From Rhodococcus sp. Leaf278 (GTDB taxonomy: Bacteria > Actinomycetota > Actinomycetes > Mycobacteriales > Mycobacteriaceae), in NCBI RefSeq assembly GCF_001426085.1, contig NZ_LMRR01000012.1:65318-129317 (forward strand): 64,000 nucleotides of DNA. The letters run 5' to 3'. Shown here in pieces: positions 16,060-25,345 of the stretch. Below the pieces are notes generated by a model. That model worked only from the letters and a program-made list of their open reading frames with translations, did not search any database and was not told the origin of the DNA. How positions within the stretch are numbered: the stretch's first letter is position 1; each line of letters begins with the position of its first letter. The position numbers and the translations under genes were made by a program.

Positions 16060-19000
16060 CGACATCGACCAAGAAGCGGACCGGTTCGGTGCGGGTGTCG
16101 CCCGTCGAGCTCGCCCGGGCCCTCGGCCAGAAGCATCCGCCGACCGACGAGCAGGCTGCCGTGATCGCAGCCCCGCCGGGCCCGATGCTCGTGGTGGCAG
16201 GAGCGGGGGCGGGCAAGACCGAGACGATGGCCGCCCGGGTGGTGTGGATGGTGGCCAACGGTTTCGTCGACCCGGACCAGGTGCTCGGGCTGACCTTCAC
16301 CCGAAAGGCTGCACAGCAGTTGACGTCTCGGATCAGGGCGCGACTGGCGCGGCTGGCCGGATCCGATCTGGTGCGCACACTCGATCCCAGTCTGGCACTT
16401 CGGGAGCGGATTCTCGGTGCCGAGCCCGAAGTGAGCACGTATCACTCCTATGCAGGCCGGCTGCTCACCGAGCACGGCTTGTTGCTGCCGATCGAACCGT
16501 CCGCGACCCTGCTCTCGGAAACCGAACTGTGGCAGATGGCGCACCGCGTCGTCAGCACCTGGGACGGCGACTTGGACACCGACCGGAATCCCACGTCGGT
16601 GACCGAGGCGGTGCTGGCGCTCTCGGGCCAGTTGGCCGAGCATCTCGTCGATCCTGATGAACTGCGTCAGGCACACGTGGAGTTGGAGAACCTGGTACAC
16701 ACGCTCGGGCCCGGCCCGCGGCAGCGCGGCGGACCGACCAAGGAGCTGTTGAACATCCTTGCCGCACAGCATCAACGAATCGGGTTGTTGCCGTTGGTGG
16801 AACGGCTGGACCAGACTCTGCGCCGCGAGGGCGCGCTGGATTTCGGCTCGCAGATGTCGATGGCGGCGCGGGTCGCCGCCGAACACGCCGAGGTGGGAAT
16901 TGCCGAACGGCAACGCTTTCGGCTGGTATTGCTCGACGAATATCAGGACACCGGGCATGCCCAACGAGTCCTGCTGTCGTCACTGTTCGGATCCGGCGGC
17001 GATCCGACCTTGGCGTTGACGGCCGTCGGCGATCCGATGCAGTCGATCTACGGGTGGCGCGGTGCCTCGGCCGCGAACCTGCCACGGTTCGCGACCGACT
17101 TCCCGCAAGCCGACGGTGGCCCCGCCCCTCGGCTGGAACTACTGACCAGCTGGCGAAATCCGCCCGAGGCGCTGACACTGGCGAACCTGATCACCGATCC
17201 GTTGCGCCGCGTCGGTGTTCCCGTACCCACTCTGCGGGCCCGTCCGGGAGCTGTTCCCGGCGACGTGCGTATTGCCGTGACCGATACCGTTCTGGGCGAA
17301 CGCGAGTGGATTGCCGACCGGATCGCGGGGGAGTATCGGTCGGCCCTCGAGCAGGATCGGCCACCGCCCACCGCGGCAGTTCTGGTGCGACGCAACGCCG
17401 ATGCCGAACCGATCGCAGAGGTACTGCGCAGCCGCGGATTGCCGGTGGAGGTCGTCGGTCTCGGCGGCTTGCTGCACGTTCCCGAGGTGGCCGACATCAT
17501 CGCGATGCTGCGACTGGTCGCCGACCCGACTGCAGGCAGTTCCGCTGTGCGCATCCTCACCGGTTCTCGATGGCAGATCGGGCCGACGGATCTGCGGGCC
17601 CTCTCCCAGCGCGCCCGAGAACTCGAGATCCGCAGCGGCTACGGCACTACGGGTCGGGTCGACGACTCCGAGACGTTGGATGCCGCGCTCGGCGGCGCAC
17701 TGCCCGGCGAGCAGTCCGAGCAAGCGGGGCTGGCAGACGCCATAGCCGACCCGGGTGCGGCGGAGCGGTACTCGGAGGTCGGCCACCGGCGGATCGTCGC
17801 CCTTGCGGGTGAACTGCACCTGCTGCGCGACCGGATAGGGCAACCGCTGACGGAATTGGTCGGCGACATAGAGCGGATCATGAACATCGGTGTCGAAGCG
17901 CAAGCCCGAATACCGATCGGTACCGACGGGGCAGTCGGCCGCGAACATCTGGATGCATTCGCCCACGTGGTGGCCGATTACGCAGACAATCCCACCGCCA
18001 CAGTGACCGGATTCCTGTCGTTCCTCGCTGCCGCGGAGACGGTCGAGGACGGCCTCGCGCCCGGCGAGGTCGACGTCGCCCCACACCGAGTTCAGGTGCT
18101 CACCGTCCACTCCGCGAAGGGCCTCGAGTGGGAGGTTGTGGCCGTGCCACATGTAGCGAAGGGCGTGTTCCCGTCGTCGAACGCGTCGTCGACCTGGCTC
18201 GGTGCCATGGCCGAACTACCGCCGTCGCTGCGCGGTGATCGCGCGCTGGACGGTGAGGGCTCCGAGGGCGTTCCGGTTCTCGAGCTCGAGCAGCTGTACA
18301 ACCGTAAGGACCTGGAAGATGCAGTGAAGAACCACAAGGATGCGCTGGCCCGACGCCGGCTCGCCGAGGACCGGCGACTGTTCTACGTGGCTCTGACCCG
18401 AACCGAACGCGTGCTGTTGGTGTCCGCGCACCACTGGGACCAAACGTCGACGAAGTCGCGTGGGCCGTCGGAGTTCCTCGACGAATTGCACAGGCAGGTG
18501 AGCGGATCCGACGAGGCCGCAGCTGTGATCGAGCAGTGGGTCCCGGCTCCGGAGGACGGGGTGGAGAACCCACTCGGAGCGGTACCGCACACGGCGTCCT
18601 GGCCGCGAGACCCGCTCGGACCCAGACGTGATGCGGTCGAGAGCGGCGCGCAGGAGGTGCTACGAGCACTGTCGGATGGCCCTGCAGCGCAGCTCGATTC
18701 GACTGACAGCACTGACGACCCGAACCTGGACGACCCGGAGAACTGGGCTGCCGACGTCCGGACCCTGCTGGCCGAGCGGGCAGCGAGGTCGGTTGCAGGA
18801 GTCGACGTGGCCCTACCGGGCAACCTGTCGGTGACCCAGTTGGTGGACCTGGCCGCAGACCCCGATGGCCTGGCATCGCGACTTCGTAGGCCGCTGCCCT
18901 TTCCTCCGAACCCGTTGGCGCGCAGAGGAACTGCATTTCACGCCTGGGTCGAGCGGCGGTTCGGCGCAACTCGATTGCTCGACCTCGACGAGTTGCCGGG

Positions 19001-19475
19001 CTCGGCCGATACCGGTGCGTCGGCCGACGTCGACCTGGAAACGTTGCAGCAGGCGTTCCTGGACTCGGAATGGTCGTTGCGCAGCCCCGTGGAGGTCGAG
19101 GTTCCGTTCGAGACGTCCGTGGCGGGCACGGTGCTGCGCGGCCGAATCGACGCCGTGTTCGCAGACCCCGACGGCGGCTGGACCGTCGTCGACTGGAAAA
19201 CCGGTGCAGAGCCGACGGCGTCGGAACAGCAGGCAGTGGCGATGCAACTCGCGGCCTACCGATTGGCGTGGGCCGAGCTGATGTCGATCGGGCAGGCAGA
19301 ATCGGTGTCGCTGGACCGCGTCCGCGCGGCGTTCCACTATGTCCGCAGCGGTCACACCATCTCGCCCGAGAACCTCCCGGACGCAACAGCTTTGGCCGAA
19401 CTTCTCGAGGGTCCGGCCGTGTCGACGCCGATCGACGCTACGGCGCGTTCCGGCGAGCCTTCAGAGCCTCGGTGA
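16056..19475 (+). CDS. adnB: AdnB-like subunit of the double-strand-break resection helicase-nuclease
   Basis: A 1139-residue UvrD-like motor with a C-terminal RecB-type nuclease. Walker A is VVAGAGAGKTETMA (near 49); motif II is a canonical LLDEYQDTGHAQR (Asp294-Glu295); then VGDPMQSIYGWRGAS and VLTVHSAKGLEWEVVAVPH. The nuclease reads RRGTAFHAWVERRFG, LRGRIDAVFADPD and VVDWKTG (Asp near 1046). No C-terminal Cys cluster is present, unlike the partner. The intact DEYQ suggests this is the principal translocating motor. GTG 16056 overlaps the adnA stop (GTGA), giving coupled synthesis. The 3' end overlaps the convergent DoxX gene by 38 bases. Confidence 0.9.
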   Translation: MTTSTKKRTGSVRVSPVELARALGQKHPPTDEQAAVIAAPPGPMLVVAGAGAGKTETMAARVVWMVANGFVDPDQVLGLTFTRKAAQQLTSRIRARLARLAGSDLVRTLDPSLALRERILGAEPEVSTYHSYAGRLLTEHGLLLPIEPSATLLSETELWQMAHRVVSTWDGDLDTDRNPTSVTEAVLALSGQLAEHLVDPDELRQAHVELENLVHTLGPGPRQRGGPTKELLNILAAQHQRIGLLPLVERLDQTLRREGALDFGSQMSMAARVAAEHAEVGIAERQRFRLVLLDEYQDTGHAQRVLLSSLFGSGGDPTLALTAVGDPMQSIYGWRGASAANLPRFATDFPQADGGPAPRLELLTSWRNPPEALTLANLITDPLRRVGVPVPTLRARPGAVPGDVRIAVTDTVLGEREWIADRIAGEYRSALEQDRPPPTAAVLVRRNADAEPIAEVLRSRGLPVEVVGLGGLLHVPEVADIIAMLRLVADPTAGSSAVRILTGSRWQIGPTDLRALSQRARELEIRSGYGTTGRVDDSETLDAALGGALPGEQSEQAGLADAIADPGAAERYSEVGHRRIVALAGELHLLRDRIGQPLTELVGDIERIMNIGVEAQARIPIGTDGAVGREHLDAFAHVVADYADNPTATVTGFLSFLAAAETVEDGLAPGEVDVAPHRVQVLTVHSAKGLEWEVVAVPHVAKGVFPSSNASSTWLGAMAELPPSLRGDRALDGEGSEGVPVLELEQLYNRKDLEDAVKNHKDALARRRLAEDRRLFYVALTRTERVLLVSAHHWDQTSTKSRGPSEFLDELHRQVSGSDEAAAVIEQWVPAPEDGVENPLGAVPHTASWPRDPLGPRRDAVESGAQEVLRALSDGPAAQLDSTDSTDDPNLDDPENWAADVRTLLAERAARSVAGVDVALPGNLSVTQLVDLAADPDGLASRLRRPLPFPPNPLARRGTAFHAWVERRFGATRLLDLDELPGSADTGASADVDLETLQQAFLDSEWSLRSPVEVEVPFETSVAGTVLRGRIDAVFADPDGGWTVVDWKTGAEPTASEQQAVAMQLAAYRLAWAELMSIGQAESVSLDRVRAAFHYVRSGHTISPENLPDATALAELLEGPAVSTPIDATARSGEPSEPR

Positions 19476-19824
19476 CCAACGGGATCTGCAACGGGAGGCG
19501 GGCGATCATGGCTGCTTTGAGCGCCGGTGACGTCTTGGAGCTCTGCACGTACTTCCAAGCGAGGTTGATGTTGGCGGGGAAGACCGCAATGAACAGAGCG
19601 GCCGCCAGCGCGCCGCCCAGGCGGCGGGTGCGAGGCGTGGCAAGTGTTGCGGCCACCGCGAGCTCGGCGACGCCCGAGACCTGGGTGTACGTGCGGGCCG
19701 AACCCGGCAATGCCGTCGGAACCTGCGCGTCGAAGAACGTCGGCGTGACGAAATGAAGGATGCCGGCTCCGGTGAGCAGTCCGGCGAGGCGCAGTGCGGC
19801 TGCCTGACTTGGTCGCTGTGTCAT
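19438..19824 (-). CDS. DoxX-family membrane protein
   Basis: A 128-residue protein with four hydrophobic segments: LRLAGLLTGAGILHFVTP, YTQVSGVAELAVAATLATP, LGGALAAALFIAVFPANIN and a weaker C-terminal one. This is the DoxX-like layout; members have been linked to quinone or thiol redox processes, but no specific role is evident. ATG 19824 (MTQRPSQ) is preferred over ATG 19842, because the residues added by the longer form (MWHGKC) are atypical. It is convergent with adnB, overlapping it by 38 bases, and its start lies 69 bases from the divergent potassium channel gene. Confidence 0.75.
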   Translation of the reverse strand: MTQRPSQAAALRLAGLLTGAGILHFVTPTFFDAQVPTALPGSARTYTQVSGVAELAVAATLATPRTRRLGGALAAALFIAVFPANINLAWKYVQSSKTSPALKAAMIARLPLQIPLVTEALKARRNAP

Positions 19825-19893
19825 GCACTTACCGTGCCACATCCCGAGTCGTCGGCACGGATCCGTCGCGCGGGGTTACGCTGCGTGCCGTGA

Positions 19894-20997
19894 ATGATCT
19901 CGACTTCTGCGCACACTTCGGCGGGCGACGTGGCAGGTAGGTTGCGTGCGCGCCTGAGCGACAGTGGCGCGCTGACCGACAAGCCCGACTTCGCGCTCGT
20001 GGGAGTGCTCCGAGTCCCGGAGCTCGAATCGAGCCCGTGGAGCGCAATCTACAAACGCGTACTGATGGCACTCAGCATCCTGTTTCTCGCCGCATTCGTG
20101 GTGTACCTCGACCGTGACGGTTACAGCGACAACCAGAACGGCGAACTGTCCTTTCTGGACGCGTTCTACTACGCCACGGTGTCGCTGTCCACGACGGGAT
20201 ACGGTGACATCGCGCCGATGAGTCCGTCGGCGCGGCTGGTCAACATTCTTGTCATCACACCACTTCGGGTTCTGTTCCTCATTCTGCTGGTCGGAACGAC
20301 GCTGTCGGTTCTCACCGAGCGGTCCAGGCAAGCATTCAAAATTCAGCGATGGAGACGCAGCGTGCGCAATCACACCGTGGTCATCGGTTTCGGCACCAAG
20401 GGCCGGACCGCAGTCGACGCGATGCTCGGAGACGGTGTACCGGCCTCCGATATCGTTGTGGTCGACACCGATCAGACGGTGCTCGATGCCGCGTCGGCCC
20501 TGGGCCTGGTCACCGTCCACGGCTCGGCGACCAAGTCGGACGTCCTCAGACTCACCGGAGCCCAGCACGCGTCGGCCATCATCGTGGCGACAAACCGAGA
20601 CGACACCGCTGTACTGGTGACTCTGACCGCTCGTGAGATCGCTCCCAAGGCCAAGATCGTCGCGGCCATCAGAGAAGCAGAGAACACCCACCTGCTGCGT
20701 CAGTCCGGTGCCGATTCCGTGGTCGTGTCCTCGGAGACCGCGGGTCGGTTGCTCGGCATCGCGACCTCCACACCGTCCGTGGTGGAGATGATCGAGGACT
20801 TGCTGACGCCGGAGGCAGGCTTCGCGATCGCTGAGCGCGAAGTCGAGCGCGACGAGGTGGGCGGCTCTCCACGGCATCTCACCGACATCGTGCTCGGAGT
20901 CGTGCGGGGTGGCAAACTGTTCCGGGTCGGCACTCCGGAAGTCGATGCCGTCGAGGCGTCCGATCGCCTCCTGTACATCCGTCGTGTGGGTGAGTAA
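19894..20997 (+). CDS. Potassium channel with TrkA-N (RCK) domains
   Basis: A 367-residue protein with two transmembrane segments (about 54-74 and 115-138) flanking a pore helix and selectivity filter STTGYGDIAP (near residue 100), then a Rossmann RCK/TrkA-N domain starting HTVVIGFGTKGRTAVDAML (nucleotide-binding GxGxxG variant) and a TrkA-C region from about 290 (LTDIVLGVVRGGKLFRVG). It would form a tetrameric, ligand-gated K+ channel in the plasma membrane. From memory the H37Rv counterpart is Rv3200c, between adnB and nudC, as here. ATG 19894 is taken as start; a GTG shortly upstream is out of frame. Confidence 0.88.
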   Translation: MISTSAHTSAGDVAGRLRARLSDSGALTDKPDFALVGVLRVPELESSPWSAIYKRVLMALSILFLAAFVVYLDRDGYSDNQNGELSFLDAFYYATVSLSTTGYGDIAPMSPSARLVNILVITPLRVLFLILLVGTTLSVLTERSRQAFKIQRWRRSVRNHTVVIGFGTKGRTAVDAMLGDGVPASDIVVVDTDQTVLDAASALGLVTVHGSATKSDVLRLTGAQHASAIIVATNRDDTAVLVTLTAREIAPKAKIVAAIREAENTHLLRQSGADSVVVSSETAGRLLGIATSTPSVVEMIEDLLTPEAGFAIAEREVERDEVGGSPRHLTDIVLGVVRGGKLFRVGTPEVDAVEASDRLLYIRRVGE

Positions 20998-21021
20998 CGA
21001 AGTCCGAGTAGGGTTCCGAGC

Positions 21022-21924
21022 GTGCCGAAATTCCACCTCGCTCACCCACCTCGCCTCTCTCGGTCACCCCTGAACAGGGCCGAGGAACTACGCCGAGACA
21101 CCGCCGCGCTTGCAGCCGGCTGGTCGACCGGCCGACTACTGGATGTCGACGGCAGAGGCAGATTCGGCGTGGACGAGGACGGTTTGATCCTCACCCCCGC
21201 CGTGGATGTTGCGCCGGAGCCCACGGCCGATGCGGTCTTTCTCGGGATCCACGGGGACCGGTACCTATGGACCAGGCGGGTGGAGATCGTGGACGGCACG
21301 CTCGGGGATCTGCGTACCGACGGTGATCGCTTGGACAGCACTGCACTGTCGATGGTGACCGGTGCGTTGGCGATCCTCAATTGGCATGCGAGCGCACAGT
21401 TCAGCTCACTCGACGGAGCGCCGTCGGTGCCGTCGAATGCGGGGTGGTCTCGCACCAGTACGTCCACCGGTCACGAGGAATTTCCCCGTACCGATCCCGC
21501 AGTCATCTGCCTGGTCCACGACGGCGGCGACAGGGTGCTGCTGGCTCGCGCGCCGGCCTGGCCCGAGCGGCGGTTCTCGGTTCTGGCGGGCTTCGTCGAG
21601 GCCGGCGAATCGCTGGAAACTTGTGTGGCACGGGAGATCAAGGAAGAAGTCGGCCTCGACGTCTCCGACATCGACTACCTGGGCAGCCAGCCGTGGCCGT
21701 TCCCGCGTTCGGTGATGATCGGGTTCTCGGCCGTCGCCGACCCGGAGCAGCCCTTGCTTTTCCAGGACGGCGAGATTGCCGAAGCCCATTGGTTCGATCG
21801 AGCCGAGGTGGTCGCGGCGCTGGAACTGGGCGACTGGGGATCGGAGTCGAACTCCCGATTGCTACTTCCCGGCTCCATCTCGATCGCGCGCGGAATGCTC
21901 GAAGCGTGGGCGGCCACGGCCTGA
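21022..21924 (+). CDS. nudC: NAD(P)H diphosphatase NudC, zinc site degenerate
   Basis: A 300-residue Nudix hydrolase that cleaves NADH (and possibly NAD-capped RNA 5' ends). The Nudix box runs from GFVEAGE to REIKEEVG (about 192-214), followed by the NudC-specific SQPWPFPRS near 221, which selects NADH. The region that normally holds four zinc Cys reads NWHASAQFSSLDGAPS and GWSRTSTSTGHEEFPR: no Cys remains, as I recall for mycobacterial NudC. GTG 21022 follows a -10 TAGGGT (21009-21014) by seven bases with no ribosome site, so the mRNA is probably leaderless. It ends 7 bases from the convergent mycoredoxin gene. Confidence 0.92.
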   Translation: MPKFHLAHPPRLSRSPLNRAEELRRDTAALAAGWSTGRLLDVDGRGRFGVDEDGLILTPAVDVAPEPTADAVFLGIHGDRYLWTRRVEIVDGTLGDLRTDGDRLDSTALSMVTGALAILNWHASAQFSSLDGAPSVPSNAGWSRTSTSTGHEEFPRTDPAVICLVHDGGDRVLLARAPAWPERRFSVLAGFVEAGESLETCVAREIKEEVGLDVSDIDYLGSQPWPFPRSVMIGFSAVADPEQPLLFQDGEIAEAHWFDRAEVVAALELGDWGSESNSRLLLPGSISIARGMLEAWAATA

Positions 21925-21931
21925 CGTCGGA

Positions 21932-22201
21932 TCAGAGCGACAGCGCGCGCTTGACCTCGGCGAGACCGGGATTGGTTGCGGTCGAGCCGTCGGCGAAGAG
22001 GACGGTCGGCACCACATGGTTGCCGTTGTTCACGCTTCCGACGAACTCGGCCGCTTCCGGGTTCTGCTCGATGTCGATCTCGGCGTATGTGATTCCCGCC
22101 TCGTCGAGCTGAGTCTTGAGTCGGCGGCAGTATCCGCACCACGTCGTGGAGTAGACGGTGAGTGCGGCTGGGGTCTGCTGAGTGTTCTCGGTAGTGGTCA
22201 C
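21932..22201 (-). CDS. mrx1: Mycoredoxin 1 (glutaredoxin-like, mycothiol-dependent)
   Basis: An 89-residue glutaredoxin fold with the active site [13 protein letters not shown] (Cys22, Cys25); CGYC is typical of mycoredoxin-1, which reduces protein-mycothiol mixed disulfides, whereas classical glutaredoxins have CPYC. The cis-Pro loop is [11 protein letters not shown] and the C-terminal [12 protein letters not shown] fits the thiol-binding groove. The frame is open to 22282, but that overlaps the uvrD2 start; GTG 22201 gives MTTTENTQQ and normal length. It is divergent from uvrD2, the two starts being 80 bases apart. Confidence 0.9.
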   Translation of the reverse strand: MTTTENTQQTPAALTVYSTTWCGYCRRLKTQLDEAGITYAEIDIEQNPEAAEFVGSVNNGNHVVPTVLFADGSTATNPGLAEVKRALSL

Positions 22202-22281
22202 GTCAAGAGTCAACAGGAGCACCGACGCCGTTGTTCCGGCAGGCTCGGGCCCGGGCGGAACTGTCGGTGCGCACTGACACA

Positions 22282-24405
22282 ATGGTCCACATGGCTGACG
22301 ACGCGATGACCACCGGACTGGATCCGGAGCAATCCGCGGCGGTATTGGCTCCTCGTGGCCCGGTGTGCGTTCTCGCCGGTGCCGGCACGGGCAAGACGCG
22401 CACGATCACTCGACGCATAGCGCACCTCGTCTCGGCGGGGCATGTCTCCTCGGGGCAGGTGCTTGCGGTGACGTTCACCGCTCGCGCTGCGGGCGAGATG
22501 CGAGGTCGCCTCCGCGAGCTCGGCGTCGGGGGAGAAGGGCCTCCCGTGCAGGCCCGGACGTTCCACGCCGCGGCGATGCGGCAGCTCAAATACTTCTGGC
22601 CGCAGGTCGTCGGAGACACCGGCTGGCAGCTGCTCGATCGCAAGTTCACCGTTGTTTCCCAGGCGGCGAATCGCGCCGGAGTGTCGACCTCGACCGACGC
22701 GATCCGTGATCTGGCAGGTGAGATCGAGTGGGCCAAAGGATCGTTGATCGCGCCCGAGGACTACCCGCGTATCGCGGCGAGCAATCGCCGCGACGTCCCG
22801 ATGGATGCCGCCAAGGTCGCTGCCGTGTACGCCGGGTACGAGGAGCTGAAATCTCGAGGCGGGGACGGCATGTTGCTCGATTTCGACGACCTCCTCCTGC
22901 ACACGGCCGCAGCTCTGGAAGAACACTCGTCGGTGGCCGACGAGTTCCGCGAGCGGTATCGCTGCTTCGTCGTCGACGAATACCAGGACGTGACACCGCT
23001 GCAACAACGGGTGCTCGACGCCTGGGTGGGCGATCGCGACGATCTCACCGTCGTCGGGGATGCGAACCAGACCATCTATTCGTTCACCGGCGCGTCCCCC
23101 CGCTATCTGCTCGACTTCTCTCGCAAGTATCCCGAGGCCACGGTGGTTCGGCTCGAACGTGACTACCGGTCGACGCCGGAGGTGGTGTCGCTGGCGAATC
23201 GTGTCATCGGTGCCGCTCGCGGACGTATTGCCGGCACCCGGTTGCAGTTGATCGGTCAGCGGGAGAAAGGGCCCGAGCCGGAATTCTTCGAGTACGACGA
23301 CGAGCCGGCGGAGGCCGACGGAGTGGCGCGCGCGGTCAAGAGGCTGATCGCGAAGGGGGTCGAGCCGGCCGAGATCGCGATTCTGTACCGCATCAACGCT
23401 CAGTCGGAGGCGCATGAGCAGGCGTTGACCGAGATGAAGATTCCGTATCAGGTGCGCGGCGGCGAGGGCTTCTTCACCAGACCGGAAGTGCGGCAGGGAG
23501 TCAACGCGCTGCGGCAAGCAGCCGGTCGTGACGATCTCCCCGACGGCGCACAGTCCGGCGACGGCCTGACGGCTCTGGTGCGGGCCGTGCTTGCCCCGCT
23601 CGGCCTGACGGCGGACGAGCCGACCGGTGCACAGGCCCGCGAGAAGTGGGCGTCGTTGGGTGGTCTGGTGCAGCTCACCGAGGAACTTCTCGTTCACGAG
23701 CCGGACCTGACCCTCGAGAAGTTGCTGGGGGAGCTGGCTGCGCGTGCCGAGGCGCGGCATCCTCCGACGGTGCAGGGTGTGACGCTGGCCTCCTTGCACG
23801 CTGCGAAGGGCTTGGAGTGGGACGCAGTGTTCATCGTCGGTCTCGCCGACGGAACTCTGCCGATCTCGCACGCCATCGGCAACGACTCCAGCGCCAACAA
23901 CGAGGCCGCGATCGAGGAGGAGCGCAGACTGCTCTACGTCGGTGTCACGCGCGCCCGAGTCCACCTGCATCTGTCCTGGGCGCTCGCCCGCAACGAGGGT
24001 GGGCGCAAGTCGCGCCGGCGGTCGAGGTTTCTCATCGGTCTCGTGCCCGAGGATTCGCCCGCCTCGCGTATCGCGGCACCCGCTGCCAAGAAATCAGGAC
24101 CCAAGTGCCGGTTGTGTGGGAAGCCGTTGATCGGTACGTCCGCCACCATGCTCGGCCGATGCGAAAGCTGTCCGTCGAACGTCGACATCGCCCTGTTGGA
24201 CGCCCTGAAGTCATGGCGCCTGGACAAATCCCGTGAATTGAAGGTGCCGGCGTACGTGGTGTTCAGCGACAACACGCTTACTGCCATCGCCGAGCAGCAG
24301 CCGCAGGACGAGCGGGGACTTGTCGCCATTCCCGGAATCGGTGCCAAGAAGTTGGAGCGGTTCGGCGAGGACGTACTCGCCGTCGTGCGTGAAACGGACA
24401 GTTGA
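22282..24405 (+). CDS. uvrD2: ATP-dependent DNA helicase UvrD2
   Basis: A 707-residue superfamily 1A helicase. Motifs: [18 protein letters not shown] (Walker A), [15 protein letters not shown] (Ia), [16 protein letters not shown] (II), [15 protein letters not shown] (III), [13 protein letters not shown] (IV), [20 protein letters not shown] (V) and [12 protein letters not shown] (VI). After the motor comes a tetracysteine element CRLCGKP...GRCESCP (near 609) and a C-terminal HRDC domain from about 635. That tail defines UvrD2 rather than UvrD1 and, in mycobacteria, the tetracysteine part is needed for unwinding. ATG 22282 is used; ATG 22291 (MADDAMTTG) is equally plausible. whiB7's promoter begins 34 bases after the stop. 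Confidence 0.92.
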   Translation: MVHMADDAMTTGLDPEQSAAVLAPRGPVCVLAGAGTGKTRTITRRIAHLVSAGHVSSGQVLAVTFTARAAGEMRGRLRELGVGGEGPPVQARTFHAAAMRQLKYFWPQVVGDTGWQLLDRKFTVVSQAANRAGVSTSTDAIRDLAGEIEWAKGSLIAPEDYPRIAASNRRDVPMDAAKVAAVYAGYEELKSRGGDGMLLDFDDLLLHTAAALEEHSSVADEFRERYRCFVVDEYQDVTPLQQRVLDAWVGDRDDLTVVGDANQTIYSFTGASPRYLLDFSRKYPEATVVRLERDYRSTPEVVSLANRVIGAARGRIAGTRLQLIGQREKGPEPEFFEYDDEPAEADGVARAVKRLIAKGVEPAEIAILYRINAQSEAHEQALTEMKIPYQVRGGEGFFTRPEVRQGVNALRQAAGRDDLPDGAQSGDGLTALVRAVLAPLGLTADEPTGAQAREKWASLGGLVQLTEELLVHEPDLTLEKLLGELAARAEARHPPTVQGVTLASLHAAKGLEWDAVFIVGLADGTLPISHAIGNDSSANNEAAIEEERRLLYVGVTRARVHLHLSWALARNEGGRKSRRRSRFLIGLVPEDSPASRIAAPAAKKSGPKCRLCGKPLIGTSATMLGRCESCPSNVDIALLDALKSWRLDKSRELKVPAYVVFSDNTLTAIAEQQPQDERGLVAIPGIGAKKLERFGEDVLAVVRETDS

Positions 24406-24439
24406 CCGGGCGGGTAGAAATAGCCGAAAACTGCTGGTC

Positions 24440-24478
24440 AAAAATAACTTGTGCAGATATCGGCGGGGGGCTTAGTCT
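24440..24478 (+). promoter_or_regulatory. whiB7 promoter with AT-rich WhiB7 site
   Basis: An AT-rich octamer AAAAATAA (24440-24447) sits one base before a -35 TTGTGC (24449-24454); after an 18-base spacer comes -10 TAGTCT (24473-24478). WhiB7-dependent promoters are known to carry an AT-rich block just upstream of -35, bound by the WhiB7 AT-hook while WhiB7 holds SigA. The architecture therefore suggests positive autoregulation. The transcript would start near 24485, about 510 bases before the whiB7 start codon. Confidence 0.7.
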
Positions 24479-24548
24479 GTTTCTCGTGTCGCGGGAGACC
24501 GCGCACTGCCCAGTCCGCCTTCGAGACCAGAACAGGAGCTGAAGAGAA

Positions 24549-24842
24549 ATGATCAACATTTTCGACGCCGCCGTTGCCGATGCAACCGTCGCACTCAGCC
24601 CTGTCCTCGATACCGCGCCCATCGGCACCCCCGCTGTAGGCGCAGCCGCTGACTCGGTTGATCCGACGTGGATCCGCTCCTCCGCTTTCGGCCCGATGCA
24701 CCAGACCGCTTCGGCGGCCTACGGGTCGAATTCCGCCCACGACGCCGTGGCACCGGGAGCGAAAGTTGTTCCGGCAACCCGACGTCACCGCGCACCAGGC
24801 GCGTCCGTGCTCGACAGCAGATACCCACTTCACAGTAGGTAG
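24549..24842 (+). CDS. whiB7 leader ORF (uORF), 97 codons
   Basis: An ATG with AGGAG at 24534-24538 and purine-rich GAAGAG closer in opens a 97-codon frame within the whiB7 leader, starting MINIFDAAVADATVALSPVL and ending RYPLHSR. It resembles no known domain. whiB7 leaders in mycobacteria contain a translated uORF whose stalling by ribosome-targeting antibiotics relieves attenuation; this one is longer than those I recall. It stops 20 bases before the terminator stem. Its codons 66-68 (24744-24752) include CCGTGGC (24745-24751), complementary to the terminator's left arm, so ribosome position could decide which hairpin forms. I regard it as a regulatory uORF and not a functional protein. Confidence 0.6.
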   Translation: MINIFDAAVADATVALSPVLDTAPIGTPAVGAAADSVDPTWIRSSAFGPMHQTASAAYGSNSAHDAVAPGAKVVPATRRHRAPGASVLDSRYPLHSR

Positions 24843-24862
24843 CCGCTTCGACAAGCCCCACC

Positions 24863-24900
24863 AGGCCACGGACCCGCACTCGCGGACCGTGGCCTTTCTC
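24863..24900 (+). terminator. whiB7 leader attenuator (Rho-independent terminator)
   Basis: GGCCACGG (24864-24871) pairs exactly with CCGTGGCC (24887-24894), with an outer A-T pair, and is followed by TTTCTC. It lies between the uORF stop (24842) and the whiB7 start (24997), so termination here would silence whiB7 in the absence of translation stress. Confidence 0.75.
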
Positions 24901-24996
24901 GTTCAGGTAGTTCCTCTACCCGTCCGTGAGGCCGACATGGTTCGCATCATCCCTCGAACCGACAACGACGCCGCACGAAAAGTAGAGGAGACCGAC

Positions 24997-25332
24997 GTGT
25001 CAACCGCCACGATCCGGACGACATGCCGACCGGAGTCCGAAAGTGCCTACGCTGCACAGTGTTCCACTGGAATGGGCTCGACCGAACTGGCCCAACTGCA
25101 GCTGTCCGTACCCTGCCGAGCCGCGAACCCCGACATGTGGTTCGCCGACACCCCTGCCGAGCTCGAGCAGGCGAAGGCGCTGTGCGCTCAGTGCCCCATC
25201 AGGCGTACCTGCCTGGATGCGGCATTGGACCGTGCCGAGCCCTGGGGTGTGTGGGGCGGAGAGATCCTCGATCAAGGAGTGGTCATCGCCCGGAAACGTC
25301 CTCGCGGACGACCACGCAAGAACGCAGCATGA
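24997..25332 (+). CDS. whiB7: Transcriptional regulator WhiB7
   Basis: A 111-residue WhiB-like [4Fe-4S] protein, the master activator of intrinsic antibiotic resistance. The cluster ligands are Cys in VPCRAANPDMWF and the C-x2-C-x5-C of CAQCPIRRTC; the SigA-contacting turn is EPWGVWGGEILDQG; the C-terminal AT-hook is KRPRGRPRKNAA. Two additional N-terminal Cys (TTCRPE, AAQCST) are not part of the standard set. GTG 24997 is preceded by GAGGAG (24985-24990) with a six-base gap; the open frame upstream, to ATG 24937 and beyond, lacks such a site. Located between uvrD2 and the ABC1 kinase as in H37Rv (Rv3197A). Confidence 0.93.
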   Translation: MSTATIRTTCRPESESAYAAQCSTGMGSTELAQLQLSVPCRAANPDMWFADTPAELEQAKALCAQCPIRRTCLDAALDRAEPWGVWGGEILDQGVVIARKRPRGRPRKNAA

Positions 25333-25345
25333 TCTCCGGAACCGA

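Noticed and set aside
14359..16065. 568-residue minus-strand frame across adnA
   Set aside because: Shadow frame; composition is not protein-like and adnA motifs on the other strand are clear.
22210..23970. 586-residue minus-strand frame across uvrD2
   Set aside because: Shadow of the helicase gene; no recognisable motif.
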